From positions 1 to 7,773 of the forward strand of contig JAJYJR010000262.1 of assembly GCA_021789355.1 (NCBI GenBank): a stretch of DNA of 7,773 nucleotides. The letters are read 5' to 3'. Position numbers and translations under genes: made by a program. The stretch is from Chloroflexota bacterium (lineage in GTDB: Bacteria > Chloroflexota > Limnocylindria > Limnocylindrales > CSP1-4). Each line of letters opens with the position of its first letter. Within the stretch, counting starts at the first letter, position 1. Under the pieces are notes generated by a model. That model was not told the DNA's origin and did no database searches. It saw only the letters and a list, made by a program, of their open reading frames with translations. Of the stretch, positions 1 to 5,985 are shown piece by piece.

Positions 1-1
1 C

Positions 2-58
2 ATCGCGCGGAGGGCTTCAGCTTCGGACTCACCAACAGCCAACGGAGGCGCGGCATGA
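2..58 (+). CDS. Possible C-terminal end of an upstream gene
   Basis: One plus-strand frame is open from the window edge and stops with TGA at 56-58. The last residues are low-complexity (ending TANGGAA). The stop overlaps an ATG at 55-57 in an ATGA arrangement, typical of translationally coupled genes. Only 18 residues are visible and no family can be recognised, so this rests on the overlap alone and may be chance in GC-rich DNA. Confidence 0.2.
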   Translation: MARRASASDSPTANGGAA

Positions 59-126
59 GCAGCCATGCCCCGGACACTACGCCGGTCCTATTCAATAATC
101 AAGCCCATTACGGCGTGAGACACTAG
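55..126 (+). pseudogene. Short ORF, possible 5' stub of the interrupted PPOX oxidoreductase gene
   Basis: A 23-residue ORF starts at ATG 55, preceded by GGAGG at 44-48 with 6-nt spacing, a good ribosome binding site. It ends at TAG 124-126. It runs into DNA that reads on the other strand as a serine-recombinase fragment, beyond which the 3' part of a PPOX oxidoreductase gene appears in plus orientation. The end of the peptide (QAHYGV) sits roughly where family members have their first beta strand (for example ICGVLTT in the paralogue downstream). It could therefore be the remaining start of the PPOX gene, with the middle lost. This is inference; the peptide is too short to assign and could be an unrelated small ORF. 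Confidence 0.2.
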
Positions 127-343
127 CTCCTCCGACGAGTTTTGGGCGGCGCTTGCGGCCGTGCTCGCCCTCGACCCGGGTCTCGCGGTTGAAAACCTTG
201 CCACCGCGGTAGATCGGGTTGGCGAGGATCGTCGCTAGGCTCGACTTGTTCCGACAGATGCCGGTCGCGGCGACGATCTCGTCGTAGCCGACGCCTTCGG
301 CCGCCATCTGGAAGGCCTGGACGACCCGCGGCCAACGGAACAT
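92..343 (-). pseudogene. Serine recombinase fragment (Recombinase domain)
   Basis: This 83-residue minus-strand reading frame matches the pattern of the Recombinase domain found after the catalytic domain of large serine integrases and resolvases. It has a helical segment (RVVQAFQMAAEGVGYDEI), then ATGI, a basic stretch, and the hallmark ILANPIYRGGKVFNRETR at about residues 39-56. The N-terminal resolvase catalytic domain with its Ser nucleophile is absent, as is nearly all of the C-terminal zinc-ribbon/coiled-coil region; the frame loses family character after about position 176 and stops at 92-94. Recognisable homology begins near 335, exactly where the PPOX fragment on the other strand starts. 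The apparent ATG at 343 therefore lies across a junction and is not a real start. It cannot be an active recombinase. It is probably debris of a prophage or transposon. Confidence 0.6.
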
Positions 344-629
344 GCGCCGCGACCCGAAGGTGACGCTGCTCTGCTACGACCCGCGCGAGCCGCTTCGCTA
401 CCTCGAGATCCGCGGGACGGTCGTCGAGATGACCGAGGCGGGCGCGGCGGCACATCTGGACGCGCTCGCCTCGAAGTACGCCGGGCGAGCGATGCGCTAC
501 TTCGGCGACTGCATCCCGGCCCGCTTCGGCGAGACGGAGGTCCCCGTTCTGTGCCGGATCCGGCCCACCCGCGTCGTCGCGCTTGACGCCAGGAAGGGGC
601 CTGCAGGTAAGGACAGCGCCAAAGCCTGA
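336..629 (+). pseudogene. PPOX-class F420-dependent oxidoreductase, 5'-truncated
   Basis: The frame encodes the C-terminal two thirds of a split-barrel flavin/deazaflavin-dependent oxidoreductase of the PPOX (pyridoxamine 5'-phosphate oxidase-like, TIGR03618/Rv1155-type) group. Such enzymes bind F420 or FMN and reduce small substrates in the cytoplasm. Family character begins abruptly at RNMRRDPKVTLL (codon 336 onward) and continues through LRYLEIRG, the helix HLDALASKY, and the closing strand VLCRIRPTRVVALD. The N-terminal strand pair (ATxxPDGxPxxxPVW-like) is missing and is replaced upstream by a recombinase fragment on the opposite strand. ATG 342 is internal to the fold, so it is not a native start. 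The stop is TGA 627-629. A related, fuller paralogue lies immediately downstream. It is probably non-functional unless a shortened product folds. Confidence 0.72.
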
Positions 630-683
630 GGCCGTCGCGATCCCGGCCCCCATCTTGACCTTCTGGCTCGCCCGATCTGCGGC

Positions 684-1058
684 GTGCTCACGACGATGCT
701 GCCCGACGGCCAGCTCCAGTCGAGCCTCGTCTGGCTCGACGGCGATGGCGAGTGCGTCAGGGTCAACACGAGCCTCGAACGCCACAAGGCCCGCAACCTT
801 CAGGCGAACCCCAAGGTGAGCCTGCTCGTCGTCGACCCCGACAACACCTCGCGGTTCCTCCAGGTCCGCGGCGACGCCGAGCTCATGACCGAAAGCGCCG
901 TCGAGCACCTCGACAGCCTCACCCGCAGGTACACCGCTCACCCCCGCGTCCACGGCTTCGTCAATCCCGAGGAGCAGCGGGCCCGAGAGACCCGCGTGAT
1001 CGTGCGGATCCGGGCGAGGCGGGTGACGGTGGACGCGATCCATATCGGCGACCACTGA
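684..1058 (+). CDS. PPOX-class F420-dependent oxidoreductase, N-terminus disturbed
   Basis: This is a second member of the PPOX/Rv1155-like F420-dependent oxidoreductase group. Visible features in order are VLTTMLPDGQLQSSLVW (first strands), the cofactor-binding region ERHKARNLQANPKVSLLVVD, the strand RFLQVRGDAELM, helix EHLDSLTRRY, and the end strand ETRVIVRIRARRVTVDAI. The only canonical in-frame start is GTG 684, but this lies inside the fold: the same frame upstream (from about 651) already reads HLDLLARPICG, the normal N-terminus of the family, with no start codon. Shifting frame at the C5 run 647-651 (one C missing) would prefix VAIPAP, a family-like beginning, although that frame still lacks a nearby ATG or GTG. 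Either the start has decayed or the sequence has an error here. It follows the broken paralogue in tandem by 54 bp and precedes the DUF4389 gene by 43 bp. Confidence 0.75.
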   Translation: MLTTMLPDGQLQSSLVWLDGDGECVRVNTSLERHKARNLQANPKVSLLVVDPDNTSRFLQVRGDAELMTESAVEHLDSLTRRYTAHPRVHGFVNPEEQRARETRVIVRIRARRVTVDAIHIGDH

Positions 1059-1101
1059 CCGGGACGGCAACCTCGCGCCCGGGAACGGAAGGAACGACAC
1101 G

Positions 1102-1338
1102 ATGGGCCGCGCAACAACGCCCCACGACGCTCGCCTCGCGATCGACTACTCCGCGAGGCTCGACCGGCTGAGGACGTTCTTCCGGCTGATCTGGATCATC
1201 CCGATCGCGATCGTCGTGAGCCTCCTCACGGCGACGGGGAACGAGACTGTCATCACCGCGACCGGCACGACCGTCACTCGCACGAGTGGCGTGCTCGCCG
1301 ACGTGCTTCTTCCTAGTCGGCCTGCCCGAAGGCCTTGA
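1102..1338 (+). pseudogene. DUF4389 membrane protein, 3'-truncated
   Basis: ATG 1102 is preceded by AGGA at 1090-1093 with suitable spacing. The product begins with a short soluble stretch and YSARLDRLRTFFRLIW, followed by a hydrophobic membrane segment (IIPIAIVVSLLTA, about residues 31-43) and a Thr-rich loop. This is the usual start of DUF4389 proteins, which in the family continue with a second membrane segment and an RYPRWWFDF-like motif. Here family character ends around residue 68 (about 1305). The last codons are antisense to the 3' end of acs, and the stop at 1336-1338 lies inside acs. The second half of the gene is thus missing, consistent with a deletion or rearrangement junction at about 1305-1313. 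Function of the family is unknown. It probably formed an operon with the PPOX gene 43 bp upstream. Confidence 0.6.
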
Positions 1339-3427
1339 TCTCCTCCAGCTCCTTGGTCGAGAGCTCGCGCGGAGTCTGGCCGCGGGCGACCTTCTCGGCC
1401 TGCACGTGGTGGCGGACATCGTCCACGATGTCCGGATTGGCCAGCGTGGTGATGTCACCGACATCAGTGAAGTTCGAGATCCCGGCGATGACCCGCCGCA
1501 TGATCTTGCCGGAGCGGGTCTTTGGCATATCGGCCACGATCCAGACGTTCTTGGGCCGGGCGACCTTGCCGATCTCGGTCTCGATCGCCAGCGAGACCTT
1601 CTCCTCGACCTCCGGCGAGGCGGCGTAACCTGGCTTGAGCGCCACGTAGATCTCGACGGCCCGACCTCGCAGCTCGTCGACAACGGGAACCGCCGCAGCC
1701 TCGGCGATCTCCTCCACGGTCAGCGCGGCCGACTCGAGCTCCTTGGTCCCGAGCCGATGCCCGGCGACGTTGATGACGTCGTCGACGCGACCGAGGATCC
1801 GGAAGTAGCCGTCGGCGGCCTGCATGGCCCCGTCATTGGCGAAGTACGGCCAGTCGTGCCAGTCCTTGCTCTCCTTGTTGCGGTTGTACTTCTCGTAGTA
1901 GATCTGGAGGAACCGCTCTGGTTGGCCCCAGATCGTCTGGAAGATCCCGGGCCACGGGTTGCGGATGCAGATGTTGCCGGCCCGCCCGCTCCCCGCCTCG
2001 ACGACGTTACCGAGTTCGTCGTAGACCACCGGATACACCCCGAGTACCCCGGGACCACAGCTCCCTGGCTTCATCGGCTGCAAGGCCGGCAGGGTGCTGC
2101 CCAGAAAGCCGCCGTTCTCGGTCTGCCACCAGGTATCGACGATGACGGCCTCGCCCTTGCCCACCACGTCGTGATACCAGCGCCAGACATCCGGCTCGAT
2201 CGGTTCGCCGACGGTGGTCATGTGCTTGAAGTGGTAGTGGTACTTCATGGGCTCGTTCGGCCCGAGCTTGCGCAGCATGCGGATCGTCGTCGGCGCCGTG
2301 TGGAAGATGTTCACCCCGAGCCGCTCGGCGATCCTCCAGGGGCGGCCGGGGTCCGGGTAGGTTGGGACTCCCTCGTAGATCACGCTCGTGGTGCCAAGCG
2401 AGAGCGGACCGTAGACGATGTAGGAGTGGCCGGTGATCCAGCCGATGTCGGCGAAGCACCAGTACGTATCCTCGGGATGGATGTCCTGGTAGTACTTCGA
2501 CGTGCCGGCGACGTAGGCAAGATAGCCTCCGGTGCTGTGCTGGCAACCCTTGGGCCGGCCCGTCGTGCCGCTCGTGTACATGAGAAAGAGCGGTGCCTCG
2601 GCCGGCATCGACACCGGCTCGACGACAGCCCCGCGGTACCCGTGCAGCAGTTCGTCGACGAAGAAGTCCCGCCCCTCAACCATCCTGCTCTGGGAGGCAT
2701 ACTGGCCCGGCCGCCGGCGGAACACGAGGACCTTCTCGACTTCGACGCCCTCTTCGCGGGCCCTCTCGACCGCCTCATCAGCCTTCACCTTGTGGTCGAT
2801 GAGCTCGCCGTTGCGGTAGTAGCCATCGATGGTGATCAGGACCCGGCTGCCCGAGTCCGCGATCCGACCTCCACAGGCGGCGCCACTGAACCCGCCGAAG
2901 ACCTCGGAGTGAATCACTCCGAGACGGGCGCAGGCGAGCATCGCCACGGGCAGCTCGGGCACCATCGGTAGGTGGAAGGTGACCGTGTCGCCGGTCTTGA
3001 GGCCGCAGAAGTCGCGCAGGAGCGCGGCGAACTCGTTGACCCGCCCGTAGAGCTCCTGGTAGGTGATCGCGACAGGCTCGGCGGTCTCGGGCTCGGGGAC
3101 CCAGATGAGGGCGGCCTTGTTACGGCTCGCCGCCAGGTGGCGGTCGACGCAGTTGTAGGACGCGTTGAGGCGCCCGCCCACGAACCACTTCCAGAAGGGT
3201 GCGTTGCTCGTGTCGAGCGTGGTGTGCCAGTAGGTGTCCCAGCTGAGCAGATCCGCGTACTCCTTGAAGCACTCCGGGAAGCGCTCCTCGCGAAATCGCT
3301 CCATGATCGACGGGTCAGAGGCGTTTGCCTGTCCGATGAAACTGGCCGGCGGGTAGAGGTACCCCTCCTCGCGCCAGTGGACGGCGATCTGCGCCTCCGA
3401 TACCTGTGACTCTGCCTCTGTGACCAT
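1313..3427 (-). CDS. acs: Acetyl-CoA synthetase (acetate-CoA ligase, AMP-forming)
   Basis: The 704-residue enzyme activates acetate with ATP to acetyl-AMP, then transfers the acetyl group to CoA. All core ANL-superfamily motifs are present: P-loop YTSGTTGRPKG (284-294), GWITGHSY (329-336), VGEP, DTWWQTEN (431-438), GRVDDV (546-551), GHRLGTKE, and the catalytic Lys641 in PKTRSGKIMRR, the usual site of regulatory lysine acetylation. Trp434 matches the Trp that closes the acetate pocket in bacterial Acs (E. coli Trp414), and Ile331 replaces the usual Val, so acetate is the likely substrate; propionate is possible. Compared with E. coli Acs (652 residues) it has an insert of about 11 residues (KESKDWHDWPY region, about 515-527) typical of archaeal-like members. 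The start at 3427 is chosen because AGGAGG lies 7 nt upstream and because the N-terminus then reads directly into the family start (IAVHWREEGYLYPP). The frame is open a further 89 codons upstream without family similarity. The gene stands alone. Confidence 0.97.
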   Translation of the reverse strand: MVTEAESQVSEAQIAVHWREEGYLYPPASFIGQANASDPSIMERFREERFPECFKEYADLLSWDTYWHTTLDTSNAPFWKWFVGGRLNASYNCVDRHLAASRNKAALIWVPEPETAEPVAITYQELYGRVNEFAALLRDFCGLKTGDTVTFHLPMVPELPVAMLACARLGVIHSEVFGGFSGAACGGRIADSGSRVLITIDGYYRNGELIDHKVKADEAVERAREEGVEVEKVLVFRRRPGQYASQSRMVEGRDFFVDELLHGYRGAVVEPVSMPAEAPLFLMYTSGTTGRPKGCQHSTGGYLAYVAGTSKYYQDIHPEDTYWCFADIGWITGHSYIVYGPLSLGTTSVIYEGVPTYPDPGRPWRIAERLGVNIFHTAPTTIRMLRKLGPNEPMKYHYHFKHMTTVGEPIEPDVWRWYHDVVGKGEAVIVDTWWQTENGGFLGSTLPALQPMKPGSCGPGVLGVYPVVYDELGNVVEAGSGRAGNICIRNPWPGIFQTIWGQPERFLQIYYEKYNRNKESKDWHDWPYFANDGAMQAADGYFRILGRVDDVINVAGHRLGTKELESAALTVEEIAEAAAVPVVDELRGRAVEIYVALKPGYAASPEVEEKVSLAIETEIGKVARPKNVWIVADMPKTRSGKIMRRVIAGISNFTDVGDITTLANPDIVDDVRHHVQAEKVARGQTPRELSTKELEEIKAFGQAD

Positions 3428-3434
3428 GGCCCAA

Positions 3435-3440
3435 CCTCCT
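3435..3440 (-). promoter_or_regulatory. Ribosome binding site of acs
   Basis: The minus strand reads AGGAGG followed by 7 nt and ATG at 3427. This perfect Shine-Dalgarno sequence decides the acs start over the in-frame ATG at 3694, whose extra 89 residues show no acetyl-CoA synthetase similarity. Confidence 0.85.
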
Positions 3441-3778
3441 ATCCGCCCGGCTGGAGAGCCTAGGAAGGCGTGCCCGGCGCCACGCCCAAGACCATTGGTC
3501 CGGCGTCGTCCCTTGCCGCCGGCCTCGTCCACAGGAACCCTATCGCACCGCGAGTGCACCTCCGTGCCGCCGTCAGCGCCGGCTGCGCCCGTGATCCACC
3601 GGCGCGGAGGAGATGAGACGTCAAGATAGGCCCCAACGAGCCGCTTGCCAAGGGGAGAGTTCGGAGCCCGGTCGTACCCCAAGATGCCGCCCACTCGCTC
3701 AGGTAGGCTGCCCGTGACGGCCAGCCCTGGCCTTGCTCGTGGCGCCGCGGTAAGCTCGAAATGACGGGCTCACGGCCC
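3441..3778. other. Upstream region of acs, no gene recognised
   Basis: This stretch lies between the divergent starts of acs (minus) and the small Cys-rich ORF (plus). The reading frames here are antisense or upstream extensions without recognisable domains. It should hold the acs promoter, but I see no -35/-10 pair or operator convincing enough to place. Confidence 0.4.
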
Positions 3779-3791
3779 GGGAGGCGGATGG

Positions 3792-4052
3792 GTGGAGTGG
3801 CTCGCGCCCCTTGCCTGCTCGTGTTGCGGCATGGTACCGGTCTGGTTCGGCTGCTTGACCTGGTGCCTGTGCGAGCCGCTACCGGATCAGGCCGTCCTCT
3901 CCGGTGGGCGGCACGAATGCACCGCCGAGCGTCGCCTCCACGTTCACAGTTTCAGGCGGCTCACTGTCGAGATTGATCGGACAGGGCTCGACCCTCGGGT
4001 CGTGTTCGCCTGTGCGTGCGGTCAGGAGCGTCGGCTGGAAGCCGCCGCCTGA
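3792..4052 (+). CDS. Small Cys-rich hypothetical protein
   Basis: The family is not recognised. GTG 3792 is preceded by GGGAGG at 3779-3784 with 7-nt spacing, the best start signal in this region. The 86-residue product contains nine cysteines (residues 9, 11, 12, 21, 25, 27, 43, 74, 76), arranged as an N-terminal CSCC...C...CLC cluster and a C-terminal CAC next to a His-containing segment (HVHSF). This looks like a small metal-binding or zinc-ribbon-like protein. The second half (EIDRTGLDPRVVFACACG) has normal composition for the neighbourhood. It is divergent from acs. The alternative is a chance open frame in GC-rich DNA or the intact part of a decayed gene, since the same frame continues past two TGA codons. 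Confidence 0.4.
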   Translation: MEWLAPLACSCCGMVPVWFGCLTWCLCEPLPDQAVLSGGRHECTAERRLHVHSFRRLTVEIDRTGLDPRVVFACACGQERRLEAAA

Positions 4053-4269
4053 GAGTTGGCGAGGCGTCCAGAGGGCGGACCTGAGCAGGCCTATGGCCTT
4101 GGCCGGCCGAGCAAGCGTCTCCGGCGCGAGCTCGAGCGCCTGCGCCGGGCTGCCGACGCCTGAGCCCGGATTCGGGACGACGGCCTCCTGACCGCCAACG
4201 ACAGCTCCCGGGCGAAGAGCCCGCTTCCTGAGCGCCGACTGGATCGCCGGCGGCAGGATGATCCGCGGA

Positions 4270-4292
4270 ACGGGAAGTGCGAGCGCCATTCC
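4270..4292 (+). repeat. 23-bp direct repeat, copy 1 (imperfect palindrome)
   Basis: The 23 bases are identical to 6536-6558 in the same orientation, and similarity continues to the right (TCGCC at 4295-4299 against 6561-6565). The core is an imperfect palindrome: GGAA..GCG/CGC..TTCC arms give 7 of 10 base pairs. Copy 1 lies in a stretch without a recognised gene, 156 bp beyond the stop of the Ddn-like gene. Confidence 0.8.
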
Positions 4293-4301
4293 TATCGCCC
4301 C

Positions 4302-4313
4302 GGACATTTGTTC
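4302..4313. promoter_or_regulatory. LexA/SOS-like box beside repeat copy 1
   Basis: GGAC-ATTT-GTTC differs by one base from the Gram-positive/actinobacterial LexA pattern GAAC-N4-GTTC. The flanks (TTAGAAC on the minus strand) are AT-rich for this window. It starts 10 bp from repeat copy 1. No recognised gene begins next to it, so a regulatory role is speculative. Confidence 0.2.
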
Positions 4314-4447
4314 TAATTTGGTTCAGAGTGGCCCTCCCGCTCGCGACGTAGATCAGGTCAGTCGAGCCGACAGACCCCGGCGTCCCGCGCCGTCGACGGC
4401 TCCCCCAACTCGATCGACTCGGCTCTCTGTCTTCCGCAGCATGAGGC

Positions 4448-5020
4448 TCATCGCTGTTGGACCTCCGGCGCCGGACCGACGCCGCGATCCTCGGAGCGGT
4501 GCTTCGGGTGCAGCTCGAACAGCGGGTGGCGGCGCGCCTCGGCCACGTACTCGTCCTCGGTCTCATCGACCCGGAACCGGTATCGGTAGAGGATCGCTGC
4601 GGGTGGGCGGACCGTGGGTCCCAGCATGACGCGCAGGACCCGTGAGCGGTGGAACGAGGCGAGAGCGTCGCGCAGCATCGGCCCCGCCACCTCGGGGGCC
4701 ATCTCGACGACGTCGAACGTCTCGTGCCAGCGCCCGCGTGACACCGTCGCCTCGCCGGCGACGCGCAGGTTGCGGACCCAGTGGGTGACCCCGAACGACG
4801 CCTGGAGGTAGCGCCTTCCGCCAAGCTCGAGCATCGCCGCCGGGGTCGACCGCGGCCTGCCGCTGGAGCGACCCCGAACCGTCAGTAGCACGTTTGGTCC
4901 TGCCGGACCCCGTCGGATGGCGCGCCGGACCAGCGGGCCGAGCAGGCGGAAGAGCGGGGTAACGAGACGCTGGCGCAGGTCGGGCCGACCCGGCGGTGCG
5001 GCCCCCTGGTGCTCAGTCAT
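4448..5020 (-). CDS. Deazaflavin (F420)-dependent nitroreductase-family oxidoreductase (Ddn-like)
   Basis: The 190-residue protein belongs to the Ddn/F420H2-dependent quinone reductase family (PF04075). These small split-barrel enzymes use reduced F420 to reduce quinones, nitroaromatics or other acceptors, often at the membrane. The family signature NVLLTVRGRSSGRPRSTP lies at residues 43-60, followed by the strand pair LELGGRRYLQAS, the THWVRNL segment (79-85) that replaces the usual PxWxxNL, and RGRWHETFDVVEM. ATG 5020 is chosen because it overlaps the end of the upstream sigma-factor gene by 8 bp, indicating translational coupling, and because the protein then has normal family length. The frame extends 47 codons further into the sigma gene without similarity. 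It is probably expressed together with, and perhaps controlled by, the ECF sigma factor. The C-terminal tail after ELHPKHR is not conserved-looking. The physiological substrate cannot be told. Confidence 0.88.
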   Translation of the reverse strand: MTEHQGAAPPGRPDLRQRLVTPLFRLLGPLVRRAIRRGPAGPNVLLTVRGRSSGRPRSTPAAMLELGGRRYLQASFGVTHWVRNLRVAGEATVSRGRWHETFDVVEMAPEVAGPMLRDALASFHRSRVLRVMLGPTVRPPAAILYRYRFRVDETEDEYVAEARRHPLFELHPKHRSEDRGVGPAPEVQQR

Positions 5021-5888
5021 CGAGGCCCCCGATGTCCACACGCGCCAGACGCTCGGGGTCGGCGAGGATGTCGATCTCCACGATGCGCTCGCCGCGCACC
5101 GTGACGCCCAGCACGGAATACGCCTGTCCCGTATCGGCGGCAACGATCCCGCAGGAGCCATTCACCAGGACGCGGCGGGCGACCGCCCCATAGCGCCTCC
5201 CGAACGCGATCGCCTGCTCGGCCACCGCTACTGCGCCGCGCACGAGCCTCGAGCCGACAACGGCACCCGCGTCGACGCGCAGCACGACATTCGGGTCGAG
5301 CACCGCGAGGAGCCCCACGAAGTCGCCATCGCGGGCAGCGGCCATGAATGCGTCGACCACCACGCGCTGGCGGGAGAGATCCGGCTCGGGCTCGTCGGCT
5401 CCCCGCACCCGGCGGCGGGCACGGCTCGCCAGCTGGCGCGTCGCCACAGGGGTGCGGCCCACGATCGGCGCGATCTCCTCGAACGGGACGCCGAACACGT
5501 CGTGCAGGATGAACGCGACCCGCTCCGATGGCGCGAGGGTATCGAGCACCAGGAGCAGCGCCAGCCCGACCGAATCCCCGAGCATCGCTTCATGCTCGGG
5601 ATCGCCCGCGTCCACGCTCACGATCGGATCGGGGACGAAGACGTCGAGCGAGTCCTCGCGCCGCGACCGGCGGGCCTCGAGCAGGTTCAGACAGACACGC
5701 GCGACGATCGTGGTCAGCCAGCCGCCGAGGTTCTCGACCTCGTCGGCGCCGGAGCGACTGACCCGAAGCCACGCTTCCTGGACCGCGTCGTCGGCTTCGC
5801 CGGAGGAGCCGAGCATCCGATATGCCACGGCCCGCAGGTGGTCCCGGTGAGCCTCGAAGCGCTCCGCCAGCCAGTCCTGCTCGTCCAT
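5013..5888 (-). CDS. ECF sigma factor with SnoaL-like C-terminal domain (SigJ/ECF41-related)
   Basis: The 291-residue protein has sigma region 2 at about residues 8-75 (FEAHRDHLRAVAYRMLGS...ADDAVQEAWLRV, GGWLTTIVARVCLN). Sigma region 4 lies at about 115-162 (LAPSERVAFILHDVFGVPFEEI...VGRTPVATRQLASRARR). A SnoaL/NTF2-like domain follows at about 175-285. This is the layout of ECF41 and related groups, where the C-terminal extension takes the place of an anti-sigma factor and tunes activity. The two ECF41 hallmark motifs are degenerate: WLPEP in the linker is FVPDP (84-88), and DGGGK in the SnoaL part corresponds to DAGAVV (206-211). It is therefore probably a sister group rather than classic ECF41. 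The start at ATG 5888 follows a GGGA-type ribosome binding site. The gene overlaps the downstream Ddn-like gene by 8 bp. Its likely role is to switch on its own operon in response to an unknown, possibly redox, signal. Confidence 0.93.
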   Translation of the reverse strand: MDEQDWLAERFEAHRDHLRAVAYRMLGSSGEADDAVQEAWLRVSRSGADEVENLGGWLTTIVARVCLNLLEARRSRREDSLDVFVPDPIVSVDAGDPEHEAMLGDSVGLALLLVLDTLAPSERVAFILHDVFGVPFEEIAPIVGRTPVATRQLASRARRRVRGADEPEPDLSRQRVVVDAFMAAARDGDFVGLLAVLDPNVVLRVDAGAVVGSRLVRGAVAVAEQAIAFGRRYGAVARRVLVNGSCGIVAADTGQAYSVLGVTVRGERIVEIDILADPERLARVDIGGLDD

Positions 5889-5952
5889 CGGTCACATCCC
5901 TTTGCCGCGTCCTGTCATCTGAGTGACCGGAGAAACCCACGAAGTGTGACCG
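5889..5952. promoter_or_regulatory. Repeated CGGTCAC sites upstream of the sigma-factor gene
   Basis: The 64 bp before the sigma gene hold three related sites: CGGTCACA at 5889-5896 on the plus strand, its exact inverse TGTGACCG at 5945-5952, and GTGACCGG at 5923-5930, in the same orientation as the latter. On the minus strand, GGTCACA (5951-5945) resembles the TGTCACA -35 element reported for ECF41 promoters. The matching -10 (CGTC) is not clear at the right distance. Autoregulation through these sites is plausible but unproven. Confidence 0.3.
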
Positions 5953-5985
5953 AAGGATCGCGACGCGCGATGGTTCGCGACCCGC

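Larger units (their letters stand above)
4053..4447. other. Non-coding or decayed stretch with one repeat copy
   Basis: No gene can be assigned. In the frame of the preceding Cys-rich ORF, 4053-4163 reads a short basic helical peptide (GRPSKRLRRELERLRRAADA, then TGA 4161-4163) that resembles part of a coiled-coil or a transposase leader. The frame then stays open to TAA 4314-4316. The stretch also contains one copy of a 23-bp direct repeat (4270-4292), an SOS-like box, and a perfect 12-bp palindrome at 4389-4400 centred on GTCGAC. It ends at the stop of the Ddn-like gene. A minus-strand ORF at 3879-4307 has no recognisable domain. Confidence 0.35.

Noticed and set aside
123..1100. 325-codon minus-strand ORF over the PPOX genes
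   Set aside because: It is antisense to two clear PPOX reading frames and in a different frame from the recombinase fragment.
1286..2971. 561-codon open frame on the plus strand
   Set aside because: It is antisense to acs over most of its length, shows no domain, and is explained by GC-rich codon structure of the real gene.
3428..3694. N-terminal extension of acs to ATG 3694
   Set aside because: The extra 89 residues lack family similarity, and the internal ATG 3427 has a perfect AGGAGG ribosome binding site.
3879..4307. 142-codon minus-strand ORF beginning inside the SOS-like box
   Set aside because: No recognisable domain and no ribosome binding site. Its first residues are shared with the other repeat copy only because the 23-bp repeat lies there.
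4389..4400. 12-bp perfect palindrome considered as an operator or terminator
   Set aside because: It has no spacer loop or U-tract for a terminator, and GC-rich palindromes around GTCGAC are common in such genomes.
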